This document shows positions 1 to 7,565 of a stretch of 8,722 bases of DNA, piece by piece; the first letter of the stretch is position 1; every line of letters begins with the position of its first letter. The notes below the pieces were generated by a model. The model did not search any database. It was not told the DNA's origin and saw only the letters and a list, made by a program, of their open reading frames with translations. The translations under genes and the position numbers were made by a program. The stretch is from CAYFIW01 sp964343265 (GTDB lineage Bacteria; Chloroflexota; Dehalococcoidia; Lucifugimonadales; UBA826): NCBI GenBank assembly GCA_964343265.1, contig CAYFIW010000059.1, positions 1 to 8,722 of the forward strand, given 5' to 3'.

Positions 1-1557
1 ACATTGAGAGATGGTTCTCAGTATGAGGGGATATCTTTTTCAGTGTCAGACAAACTGTTGGTTGCGCAGGCATTAGATGATTTAGGCGTTGATTATATTG
101 AGGGTGGATGGCCCGGGTCTAATCCAAAGGATGCTGAATTTTTTGAAAAGGCCAAGCTTGTTGATTTCAAGAAATCAACATTGACGGCTTTTGGGTCTAC
201 GAGAAGAGCTAATATTCAAGTCCAGGATGATTCTCAAATTCAGTCTCTTCTAAACGCACAAACATCAGTTATTACTTTGGTGGGCAAAAGTTGGGATTTA
301 CATGTGGAGGAAATTCTCGAGACTTCATTGGAAGAGAATTTGGCGATGATAAGTGAGTCTATTAGTTTCTTGGTGGAAAAATGTAGACGTGTTTTTTTTG
401 ACGCAGAACATTTCTTTGATGGATATAAAGCGAATCGAGATTATTCGCATTCTGTAATAAGTGCAGCAAAGGAAGCCGGGGCAGAATGTGTAATTTTATG
501 CGATACAAACGGGGGTATGCTCCCATCGGAAATAGCTGAAATAGTTCAGGAAATTAGTGAATCGCACGACATAAAATTGGGAATTCATACTCATAATGAC
601 TCTGATACAGCGGTTGCTGGAACTATAGCTGCGGTCGACGCTGGCGCTATACACGTGCAAGGTACTATAAATGGATATGGAGAGAGATGTGGCAACGCTA
701 ACTTGGTGTCCATCATCGCTAACTTGAAGTTAAAAAAAGGTATAGATTGCCTGTTGGACGATCAACTTAGTCGTTTAACTGATGTGTCCAGGATCGTAGC
801 GGAAATTGCGAATATGCCAGCTATTTTAAATCAACCTTACGTCGGGAAAAGTGCCTTTGCCCATAAAGGAGGACTTCACGCATCTGCAGTGGCCAAAATC
901 GAAGCAAGTTACCAACATATCCCTCCGGCTCTTGTGGGTAATTCCAACAGGATTCTTATTTCCGAACTGGCTGGGCGGAGAAACATACTTATGAAAGTAG
1001 AGGAAAATCTTGGTATGTCTATTACCAAGGATCAGGCAATTCAGTTATTAGAAAAAGTGAAAGAGAAGGAAAATCAAGGATTTCAATATGAAGGTGCTGA
1101 AGCATCTTTTGAACTTCTTGTTAAGAGGTTGGACGCATCTTACCGAGCCCCGTTTCATTTAGTAGATTTTATGAGTATTGTTGAGGAAAGACAAAGTGTA
1201 TATGGGTCCGATATTGAGGACATACTTTCTCAGGTGATGCTGAAAGTTAATGTTGGTGATGAACTCATTCATACTGCTGCAACGGGTAATGGCCCAGTCA
1301 ATGCCTTGGACCATGCATTAAGGAAGGCCCTTTTGGCTTATTATCCAGATTTAGAAATTGTTAATTTAGTTGACTATAAGGTTCGAGTAGTGGAAGAACA
1401 ACACGGTACGGAAGCTATAGTTAGGGTTTTATTGGAATCTACTGACGGTAGTCAATCTTGGACCACGGTTGGGTGCTCGGAGAATATAATCCAAGCTAGT
1501 TGGATGGCTTTGTCTGACAGTATGGAATGGTGGCTGGCGGGTAATAGTCACAAATGA
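1..1557 (+). CDS. cimA: (R)-citramalate synthase, 5'-truncated by the window edge
   Basis: Condenses pyruvate with acetyl-CoA to (R)-citramalate, the first step of the threonine-independent route to 2-oxobutanoate and isoleucine; cytosolic. The reading frame is open at base 1 and already encodes the end of the TLRDGSQ motif, so the true start lies a dozen or so codons upstream. The ttg at 4 is not a credible start. Visible signatures are the DGSQ.EGISFS block with the following YIEGGWPGSNPKD stretch (about residues 31-43), which separates this family from ordinary LeuA. Others are the metal-binding HTHND near 194-198, NGYGERCGNANL near 222-233, and the C-terminal LeuA-type regulatory/dimer domain (about 385-510) with GNGPVNALDHAL. 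About 517 residues are present, close to the usual full length. The C-terminal domain suggests feedback control, by isoleucine in known relatives. It converges on the metF-type gene. A 2-isopropylmalate or homocitrate synthase is the alternative, but GGWPGSNPKD argues against it. Confidence 0.93.
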   Translation, partial: TLRDGSQYEGISFSVSDKLLVAQALDDLGVDYIEGGWPGSNPKDAEFFEKAKLVDFKKSTLTAFGSTRRANIQVQDDSQIQSLLNAQTSVITLVGKSWDLHVEEILETSLEENLAMISESISFLVEKCRRVFFDAEHFFDGYKANRDYSHSVISAAKEAGAECVILCDTNGGMLPSEIAEIVQEISESHDIKLGIHTHNDSDTAVAGTIAAVDAGAIHVQGTINGYGERCGNANLVSIIANLKLKKGIDCLLDDQLSRLTDVSRIVAEIANMPAILNQPYVGKSAFAHKGGLHASAVAKIEASYQHIPPALVGNSNRILISELAGRRNILMKVEENLGMSITKDQAIQLLEKVKEKENQGFQYEGAEASFELLVKRLDASYRAPFHLVDFMSIVEERQSVYGSDIEDILSQVMLKVNVGDELIHTAATGNGPVNALDHALRKALLAYYPDLEIVNLVDYKVRVVEEQHGTEAIVRVLLESTDGSQSWTTVGCSENIIQASWMALSDSMEWWLAGNSHK

Positions 1558-1601
1558 TAATTTCGGCGACTATTTTCCAGAATTCAAATGTCAAAATTTA
1601 C

Positions 1602-3476
1602 TCATCTAAAATTCTCCGCAAACTCGATGATAGTGTTATAACGACCAAAGGGTGCCATGTAGTAGACGCCGGCCGAAATGTCACGGAGCTCCTCTGATAC
1701 ATCTTGGCATATTTTCATTCCAGTTTCACGAGGATTTGCTGACGTAGAAATTGAAGACATTACATTTTCAGGTATGGATATACCTGGAACTTCATTTTCC
1801 AGAAACTCTGCATTTCTTTTACTTCTTAGTGGGAGAATGCCAATTAGTACTGGTATAGGAAATCCACCAAGAATATTGGCAAACTTGATAATGCCTTCTG
1901 GTGTATAGACTGGTTGTGTTAGTAGGAAATCAGCTCCTGCTTCAATTTTCGATTCCAGGATCCGTAATTCTCGGTCTAAGTTTTTGGGGGAAGGATTAAA
2001 GGCGGCTCCTTTAAAGAATGCAGATTTCGCTTCAAGAGTATTTCCAGATAAGTCGTAGCCACGGTTAAACTCTTTCATTAATTTAAGAGCTGACGTAGTA
2101 GTTAAATTTGGCAGTTCTGGTGTATTTGAATTACTGCTGCGAGGTGATTTGTCACCCATAACTGTAAATATATTTTGTATTCCCAGAGCGTGGGCTCCCA
2201 TGAGATCAGAGTGAAGAGATGCATAATTTCGGTTACGAAGAGCAACATGCATGATCGTCTCTATTCCAAGTTGGGTTTGTATAAGAGTTGACATGGCGAG
2301 AGGGCTCATTCTCCTTTGAGCTCTTGGATTATCAGCAATATTAAAAGCGTCGACTATGCCAGAAGACCTGATCAGTTTTAGCTTATCTATTTCTACTGAG
2401 GCATGAAACCCTGTAGGTGGGTCTATTTCCATTGTTAAAACACGGATTCCGGCTTTAATTCTTTTTGCTAACCCGGATGGTTCCGCGTCTTTGGCTACTG
2501 TTATAGGGTTTGAACGATTATTGTAGTCATATAGTCTTAGATTATTCTTTACGGCGTTCCGGACGGTTCCATCTTTAATAATGTCCCTTAGAGCTTCAAT
2601 ATGTTTCGGTCCTGTACCACAACATCCGCCAATTAAAGTGGCGCCGTTTTCGATTAATCTTAATGCTTGCTGTGCCATGTACTTTGGACTCGATCGATAA
2701 ACCGTTCTCCCTCCCTCTTGAGTGGGGAATCCAGCGTTAGGTTGGGCTATTATTGGTATTGTCACTTTTGAAGACATTTCTGCGATCATATTTATCATTG
2801 GTGAGGAACCAACACTACAATTACTTCCAACGGCACTAGCTCCCATTTGTTCCAAGTGCATTGCTGCATCCATCGGCGAGGTGCCCGTTGTTGTCTTGCC
2901 GTCGGTACCGAACGACATCTGAGCTATAAATAGTAGGCCAATTTCGTTTATTGCCTCTATAGCTGCAGAGATTTCTTTCAAGTCAGTAAATGTTTCTAAG
3001 ACAATTAAGTCAACGCCCGACTCTGCGAGGATTGAGACCTGCTCATAGTATGTCCTTTTTGCAAGATCAAGGCTGTATGTCCCTATAGGTTGTAGCGTTT
3101 TCCCAGTTGGCCCCACTGATCCTGCTACCCAGATATTTTGACCTGTGAGTTTTATGGCTTCCTTGGCGATTTCGACAGCTGCTTCATTAATATTCTTCAC
3201 TTCTGCTTGAAGCCTTAGTCCATCTAGTTTTTCTCTGTTTGCAGCAAAAGTGTTTGTTTGTATAAATGAAGATCCAGACTGGATGTATTCAATATGTGCC
3301 GACCTGACTTCCTCAGGATGGGTTAGTGACAATTCTTCAATGATGATTGGGCTATTAGAAATCGTTCGTTCTTGAAGATACGTTCCCATTGCTCCATCTG
3401 CTAGTATCAAACCATTTCTAAGGGTTTCTACGAAGGAATTTTCCCACTTGGGCTTGTTTGTTTCTTTATTTGACAT
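1602..3476 (-). CDS. Bifunctional homocysteine S-methyltransferase / 5,10-methylenetetrahydrofolate reductase
   Basis: Two fused cytosolic enzymes of the methyl branch of one-carbon metabolism, the same architecture as Bacillus YitJ (about 612 residues; 624 here). Residues ~13-305 are a homocysteine S-methyltransferase barrel: LADGAMGTYLQ at 25-35 and zinc-binding cysteines C220 (GSNCSVG) and C285-C286 (IGGCCGTGP). Residues ~335-624 are a FAD-dependent methylenetetrahydrofolate reductase: E350 (TMEIDPP) matches the catalytic Glu28 of E. coli MetF, D442 (MGD) its Asp120, and Q521 (LLTQPVY) lies in the substrate-binding strand. Its product, 5-methyl-THF, may feed methionine synthesis. There is no cobalamin-binding domain, so the methyl donor for the first half cannot be read from sequence. 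The ATG follows directly on an in-frame TAG (3477-3479), so the start cannot be further upstream; no clear Shine-Dalgarno precedes it. It lies 54 bases after tilS and may be the last gene of that transcript. Confidence 0.92.
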   Translation of the reverse strand: MSNKETNKPKWENSFVETLRNGLILADGAMGTYLQERTISNSPIIIEELSLTHPEEVRSAHIEYIQSGSSFIQTNTFAANREKLDGLRLQAEVKNINEAAVEIAKEAIKLTGQNIWVAGSVGPTGKTLQPIGTYSLDLAKRTYYEQVSILAESGVDLIVLETFTDLKEISAAIEAINEIGLLFIAQMSFGTDGKTTTGTSPMDAAMHLEQMGASAVGSNCSVGSSPMINMIAEMSSKVTIPIIAQPNAGFPTQEGGRTVYRSSPKYMAQQALRLIENGATLIGGCCGTGPKHIEALRDIIKDGTVRNAVKNNLRLYDYNNRSNPITVAKDAEPSGLAKRIKAGIRVLTMEIDPPTGFHASVEIDKLKLIRSSGIVDAFNIADNPRAQRRMSPLAMSTLIQTQLGIETIMHVALRNRNYASLHSDLMGAHALGIQNIFTVMGDKSPRSSNSNTPELPNLTTTSALKLMKEFNRGYDLSGNTLEAKSAFFKGAAFNPSPKNLDRELRILESKIEAGADFLLTQPVYTPEGIIKFANILGGFPIPVLIGILPLRSKRNAEFLENEVPGISIPENVMSSISTSANPRETGMKICQDVSEELRDISAGVYYMAPFGRYNTIIEFAENFR

Positions 3477-3530
3477 CTATTACTTGTAAATTCGGGAATT
3501 AAGGTTTAATGATTCAGTATTGTGGTATAT

Positions 3531-4958
3531 CTATCCAGTGACCCGTGTAAATTTTACCTTAAGTGCTTGTTTACCTGGAGTTGGAGTAGCCCAATCTGCA
3601 GTTCTCCAACCTACGATCCAGACGATTCCGTTGTTGCCAACTAATATGGGGATACGGTCTCTTATATCTTTAGGGATCTTTTTGTCTGTCATAAAATCTT
3701 GAATCTTTTTGGTATTTTTCATGCCAGTCGGATGGAATGTATCTCCAGGGGATCTTTTTCGGACGGATAAATTGTCTTTAATGTCGAGATCTAACCATGC
3801 ATGTCCACCCAACTCCATTTTGTTCTCTACGTAATCATTAGGGGCCGTGTCTATGCTTGTTTCTATTTTCCATCCCGGAATAGCCGTTATTCCTGGGGCT
3901 AATACTCTGGATTCAAAATGAATTGAGGGAAGATCACTCAATACTTCACCGGATTTATGTATAAGAAGTTTGTTATACATTTTTCTTGCAGTTATTTGTT
4001 CAGGTAGATTTATCGAATTACAATTTTTACTTTTGGCCAGGGACAGAGTGGATTTCAAATGGGTTTGAGATATATTATCGGGAGAACCTTTTACTACCCT
4101 GATAGCACGTCTTAAAATTCTGTATGCTAGAGCCCCGGGGAAGTCATTAAACAACTCAGTATCGATCATCAGAATCCCGTTATTATTTGAAACGCAAAGA
4201 TTCCATGCATCGCCAGATGCTTTTTCTAAAAAATTCACGTCTTCCGCGATGATTTGAGAGAATCGGAATAAGGTTTTTTTGACAGAGGGGTTGTATGACT
4301 CAAGGATAGGAATTAGTTTTAATCTTACGGAGTTTCGGGTAAATTCCAAAGATGAGTTGGTGGAATCAGTACGAGGATTAAGTGCTCGTTCCCGACAATA
4401 ATCTTGTATAACATCTCTTGAGATATTCAATAATGGCCTAAATATAGTAAGTTTTTTTCCTACCAATGTCCTATTAGACATTAGTTCCATTCCCTTAAGA
4501 CCATCAAGTCCAGATCCTCTAATTAAGTGCATCAATATACTTTCTACTTGGTCGTCGAGAGTATGGCCAAGGGCGATTGCTGAAGTGCCACACCTGTCAG
4601 ATATTTCTCCTAGGAATCTATGTCGTTCCATTCGTGCAGCAGTTTCTAATGAAAGTGATTCAGTTTTTGCAATTTTAGGAATATCTCTGGTTTGTATAAA
4701 GCACGGAATATTAAGGGTGGCACAAAATTTCTTGACGAATTCTCCGTCCTCTTCAGATTTTTTTCCTCTGATCCCGTGATTCAAGTGTGCGACGTTCAGA
4801 GTCAATTTTGCCTTTGAAGATATTTTGTGCAACATATCAAGCATAGCTAAGGAATCAGGGCCACCTGATACGCCGACAGTTATAGAAGCGCCAACTAAGT
4901 TGACGGACTGCACATTTTTATAGATGCTATTTACTAGCTGATCGGATTCACTTTGCAC
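3531..4958 (-). CDS. tilS: tRNA(Ile)-lysidine synthase TilS
   Basis: ATP-dependent enzyme that attaches lysine to C34 of the CAU-anticodon tRNA-Ile, switching it from methionine to isoleucine identity and from AUG to AUA reading; essential in most bacteria. The N-terminal PP-loop ATPase carries SGGPDS at 31-36, LNHGIRG at 59-65 and GHTLDDQVES at 131-140. NSSLEFTRNSVRLKLIP near 201-217 is the conserved segment closing the catalytic domain. A middle TilS substrate-binding region follows, and the C-terminal TilS_C domain starts with VRKRSPGDTFHPTGM at 399-413 and continues through the KK.QDFMTDKKIP stretch. At 475 residues it is the long, three-domain form. The start is GTG, preceded by AGGA at 4968-4971 with a 9-base spacer; the next in-frame codons upstream hold no standard start before the TAA at 4983-4985, which is also the stop of the preceding gene. 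The 24-base gap suggests co-transcription with the phosphatase gene. Confidence 0.95.
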   Translation of the reverse strand: MQSESDQLVNSIYKNVQSVNLVGASITVGVSGGPDSLAMLDMLHKISSKAKLTLNVAHLNHGIRGKKSEEDGEFVKKFCATLNIPCFIQTRDIPKIAKTESLSLETAARMERHRFLGEISDRCGTSAIALGHTLDDQVESILMHLIRGSGLDGLKGMELMSNRTLVGKKLTIFRPLLNISRDVIQDYCRERALNPRTDSTNSSLEFTRNSVRLKLIPILESYNPSVKKTLFRFSQIIAEDVNFLEKASGDAWNLCVSNNNGILMIDTELFNDFPGALAYRILRRAIRVVKGSPDNISQTHLKSTLSLAKSKNCNSINLPEQITARKMYNKLLIHKSGEVLSDLPSIHFESRVLAPGITAIPGWKIETSIDTAPNDYVENKMELGGHAWLDLDIKDNLSVRKRSPGDTFHPTGMKNTKKIQDFMTDKKIPKDIRDRIPILVGNNGIVWIVGWRTADWATPTPGKQALKVKFTRVTG

Positions 4959-4982
4959 GGTTATGTATCCTGGAATGTTTTC

Positions 4983-5594
4983 TTAGGTAGCAAGATGGCA
5001 TGTATCATTAATGCTGCTTACATAAGTGACATCTTCTTCAAAGATTATTTTTGAAAGAGAACCCAGTTCTAGCTTTATCCTGAAATATTGACTTGAGTCG
5101 AGTCCTAGTGTTTTGCATATAATCCCTTGTATCGGAAACAGGTGGCTCACTACAACTACATGTTTGTCCATGTTAGTTCTGTGAATGTATTTAAGTGTCT
5201 TCCAAGCTCTTGTATGAACTTCCCTCAAAGTTTCTCCGCCCGATGGACGTGTATTCGTAGGGTCTTTTCTCCATTTGGACATATAATCTGGATAAAGTTC
5301 CTCCATTCTTGTGGCGTCCGATCCTTCCATTTCTCCAGAATTCATTTCTTTTAGTCCATCCAGAAAAATGGGATCTAGGTTTGTGGTTTCTTGTACGTAT
5401 TTGGAAGTTTCTTTTGCACGATAATATGGGCTTGAAAACAATGAATTTATCTCTAATTCAGCTATTTTTTGGGCTGCCATTTTGGCCTGTAATCTGCCAA
5501 TTTTTGTTAATGGAACGTCGCTGGTTCCCAAAACTATTCCATTTCTATTTGCACTAGTCTCCCCGTGTCTTAATAGAGTCACTTGAGTCGTCAT
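4983..5594 (-). CDS. Histidine phosphatase family protein (phosphoglycerate-mutase-like)
   Basis: Small cytosolic phosphatase or mutase of the histidine phosphatase superfamily, 203 residues, the usual size for the branch that includes CobC-type alpha-ribazole phosphatases, cofactor-dependent phosphoglycerate mutase homologues and PSP-like phosphatases. The catalytic pocket is complete: R9-H10 in LLRHGET (H10 is the phospho-accepting histidine), R59 in SSPYYRAKET, the general acid E83 in LKEMNSGEMEG, and H151 in VVVSHLFPIQG. PSGGETLREVHTRA at 117-130 is the family's cap segment. The substrate cannot be decided from sequence, so no symbol is given. The ATG is well supported by GGAG at 5601-5604 with a 6-base spacer, even though this makes the gene overlap the end of the upstream membrane-protein gene by 41 bases in another frame. 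tilS follows after 24 bases; an operon of the three genes is likely. Confidence 0.9.
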   Translation of the reverse strand: MTTQVTLLRHGETSANRNGIVLGTSDVPLTKIGRLQAKMAAQKIAELEINSLFSSPYYRAKETSKYVQETTNLDPIFLDGLKEMNSGEMEGSDATRMEELYPDYMSKWRKDPTNTRPSGGETLREVHTRAWKTLKYIHRTNMDKHVVVVSHLFPIQGIICKTLGLDSSQYFRIKLELGSLSKIIFEEDVTYVSSINDTCHLAT

Positions 5595-6909
5595 TTACTG
5601 CTCCATTTTCAATAGGGTCGCTTTTGTATATTGGCGTTTCTGTCAAAGGGATTCTTTTTCTTATAGTTATAGATTCTATTCTGAAGTTATCCATGGTTTG
5701 TATTCTGAATAATAGATCTTCAAATTCAAATTGATCACCAACCTCAGGGATTTCTCCGAGTTGGGCTAACACAAAACCAGCAATGGTCTCATATTCACCT
5801 TTTGGCAAGTTTAAATCCATTTCTTCATTGGCCTCTTCGATATCCATGCCACCTTCAATGCGATATACATTTGGCCTAATATTTGAATATTCTTCTTCAG
5901 GAGATTCTCCTTCTTCACCTACCCGACCAAAAACGACTTCAGTAAGTCGCTTTACGGTTACTAGACCTGCTATTCCTGCATATTCATCAAGACATATAGC
6001 CATTTGATGTCCCGTTTTACGTAATTCCTCAAATAATTCTGATACGAGTTTGGTTTCCGGTACGAAATATGCATCTCTGATTATGTCTGTTACCGAATCT
6101 TCTTCATTCATTCCCTTGGTAGCCAAAATACGAAGTATATCTTTGGCAGAGATGATACCCACGATGTCGTCCCGAGATTCTTTGTGAACTGGAAAACGTG
6201 TATGAGAGTGTTCTGTGTACAGTTCGAAAAACTCTTTTAATGTAACTCCTCTTTCAACGCTGATAATCTCAGTCCTTGGAGTCATAACCTCTCTTGCTTG
6301 GTGGTCTCCAAATCTAAATACATTTTCTAACATTTCTGCTTCGACAGGTTCCACAGTACCTTCGGCTTCTCCTATATCTATCATCGAAAGGATCTCACCT
6401 TCGGTAACAGTCTCTTCTGAAGATTCGCTTTGTCCAAATAAATCTTGGGAACGATTTGAAAGCCATTGTAAAAACATGATAGCTGGGAACATGCAAAGTT
6501 CCACGATCTTTAGGGGACGAGCATATATAAAGGAGATTTGCTCGGCTTTCTTAACGGCGATGCTTTTAGGGATTATTTCACCAAATATCAGTAACAAAAT
6601 CGTGCCCGCCACCGTAGCAACGGCGACTGCGACAGGGCCATCTTCGATTAGGCTCACTGCCAGTGCCGTTATGATGGCGGTAAAGGCGACGTTTACTAGG
6701 TTATTGCCTAAGAGGATTGTTGATAAAAGTCGTTCGGTATTACTTACCATTTCGGCAACCCGATTCGCTCCTGGTACATTTGTGTTTAACAAATGTGACA
6801 GGCGTGTTTTTTGTAGCGATAGAAAAGCTGCCTCTGAGCTGGAAAAAAAAGCAGATAATATTAGAAACAATATTATCAGTGAGATACTGACTATTGTGTC
6901 GGCGTCCAA
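5554..6909 (-). CDS. CNNM-domain / CBS-pair / CorC-HlyC membrane protein (hemolysin-C-like, possible Mg2+/Co2+ transporter)
   Basis: Integral membrane protein of the HlyC/CorC (TlyC, CNNM) family, about 451 residues from the start chosen here. Domains in order: a CNNM/DUF21 transmembrane domain with about four hydrophobic segments (SAFFSSSEAAFLSL, GNNLVN and FGEIIPK are its hallmarks, within residues 5-185), a CBS pair (VMTPRTEIISV to MAICLDEYAGIAGLVTVKRL, about 208-328), and a C-terminal CorC_HlyC domain (about 345-420). Related proteins are Mg2+ exporters or act in divalent-cation tolerance; haemolysis is a historical label. The start is ambiguous. A GTG at 6943-6945 gives 463 residues with a poorer GAGA site. 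The TTG at 6907-6909 has a perfect GGAGG at 6918-6922, 8 bases away, and begins the protein right before the first membrane segment, as in relatives. An in-frame stop at 6964-6966 limits the 5' end. The acidic, serine-rich tail overlaps the phosphatase gene. Confidence 0.88.
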   Translation of the reverse strand: MDADTIVSISLIILFLILSAFFSSSEAAFLSLQKTRLSHLLNTNVPGANRVAEMVSNTERLLSTILLGNNLVNVAFTAIITALAVSLIEDGPVAVAVATVAGTILLLIFGEIIPKSIAVKKAEQISFIYARPLKIVELCMFPAIMFLQWLSNRSQDLFGQSESSEETVTEGEILSMIDIGEAEGTVEPVEAEMLENVFRFGDHQAREVMTPRTEIISVERGVTLKEFFELYTEHSHTRFPVHKESRDDIVGIISAKDILRILATKGMNEEDSVTDIIRDAYFVPETKLVSELFEELRKTGHQMAICLDEYAGIAGLVTVKRLTEVVFGRVGEEGESPEEEYSNIRPNVYRIEGGMDIEEANEEMDLNLPKGEYETIAGFVLAQLGEIPEVGDQFEFEDLLFRIQTMDNFRIESITIRKRIPLTETPIYKSDPIENGAVNDDSSDSIKTRGD

Positions 6910-6917
6910 GTCAAAAG

Positions 6918-6922
6918 CCTCC
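6918..6922 (-). promoter_or_regulatory. Strong Shine-Dalgarno GGAGG deciding a TTG start
   Basis: Read on the minus strand this is GGAGG, eight bases before the TTG at 6907-6909. It is the best match to the anti-Shine-Dalgarno sequence near any candidate start of the CNNM/CBS gene, and is why the shorter protein is preferred over the GTG at 6945. Confidence 0.6.
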
Positions 6923-7006
6923 AGGGTTATGGGACACACAATCACGAGCCATTCTCGCGAATCCTAAGTGTTCATTTAACCTGACACGTCCCACATCCGT
7001 TGATTA

Positions 7007-7012
7007 ATTATA
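7007..7012 (-). promoter_or_regulatory. Candidate -10 box for the CNNM/phosphatase/tilS unit
   Basis: The minus strand has a perfect TATAAT here, in the 113-149 base gap between recX and the CNNM/CBS gene, the largest gene-free gap between complete genes in the window. No good -35 hexamer stands 16-18 bases upstream, so the promoter call is tentative. It would start transcription about 90 bases ahead of the TTG start and give the downstream genes expression independent of recA. No hairpin with a T-run that could terminate recA-recX transcripts is visible in the gap. Confidence 0.35.
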
Positions 7013-7017
7013 CGTCT

Positions 7018-7031
7018 GTTCATATATAAAC
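7018..7031. repeat. 14-base imperfect palindrome in the recX/CNNM gap
   Basis: GTTCATATATAAAC reads almost the same on both strands, with one mismatched pair. It sits just upstream of the candidate -10 box, a place where a regulator could bind, but it is AT-rich and could be a chance match. Confidence 0.3.
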
Positions 7032-7058
7032 ATGTGCTTTGTGGTGGAATTGGATTTT

Positions 7059-7565
7059 CTATGACTCAACATTTTGAATGTCAGACCATGCAACCTCACT
7101 AGCTTTATGGGAAATGGAATAGGCGAATCCACGCCTGCTCATATGGGACATCATCTTCTCAAAAAATCGTGATTTAGGTAGATAAGATAAAGATCTGGCT
7201 TTTTTGTGAGCTACTTTTAACGCTTGTTCCTCGTCGTCTATGTCAGATGTTACGGTTGTTAATATATTTTTCGAAACGCCTTTCAGTGAAAGTTCTTTTC
7301 TAATCATAGTGGCACTTTTATGACGGGAATTTGTTCGACTGTCCACATAAATTTGAGCGAATCTCTCGTCATCCAACAAATTTTCTCGGTACATCGTCCC
7401 AATACACTCTTTTATAACATCGCTGGTGTAATTCTTCGATAATCGGATTCTTAACTCAGATTCGCTTCTAGGTCGATAATTGATGAATCGTCTGGCCGCT
7501 TCACATGCACGATTCAGATCTTCACTTTTTACATAGTTAGCACCCTGAGAGAAATCGGTCGACAT
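7059..7565 (-). CDS. recX: Regulatory protein RecX
   Basis: Small cytosolic modulator of RecA; known RecX proteins bind in the groove of the RecA filament and cap its growth or destabilise it. The 168-residue product shows the three helical-triplet repeats of the family: ARRFINYRPRSESELRIRLSK (about 24-44), the ENLLDDERFAQIYVDSR signature (61-77) followed by RKELSLKGVSKNI (89-101), and a last repeat with MSHMSRRGFAYSI (139-151). The length is typical. Its ATG shares one base with the recA TAA stop (TAATG at 7563-7567), so it is almost certainly translated by coupling to recA; only a weak GGA (7574-7576) lies ahead of it. It shares the recA promoter and would be induced together with recA if that promoter is damage-responsive. 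Confidence 0.93.
   Translation of the reverse strand: MSTDFSQGANYVKSEDLNRACEAARRFINYRPRSESELRIRLSKNYTSDVIKECIGTMYRENLLDDERFAQIYVDSRTNSRHKSATMIRKELSLKGVSKNILTTVTSDIDDEEQALKVAHKKARSLSYLPKSRFFEKMMSHMSRRGFAYSISHKASEVAWSDIQNVES

Noticed and set aside
4..6. ttg at 4 as the cimA start
   Set aside because: It lies inside the conserved TLRDGSQ motif, and the frame is open to the window edge; the gene is truncated by the window, not short.
1579..1615. Inverted repeat AGAATT ... AATTCT between the convergent cimA and methyltransferase/reductase genes, as a bidirectional terminator
   Set aside because: The arms are six AT-rich bases with a 25-base loop and there is no following T-run; too weak to call.
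5127..5557. Two plus-strand open frames (5127-5354 and 5309-5557) over the phosphatase gene
   Set aside because: Both lie entirely antisense to a gene with a complete active site, and their translations show no family features.
5554..5594. The 41-base overlap read as a frameshift or a fused gene
   Set aside because: Both proteins are complete in length and motifs, and the phosphatase ATG has its own GGAG site, so the overlap is natural gene packing.
6215..6967. Long plus-strand open frame (250 codons) antisense to the CNNM/CBS gene
   Set aside because: It mirrors the well-supported minus-strand gene, has no recognisable domain and no credible ribosome site; antisense open frames like this arise from the codon usage of the real gene.
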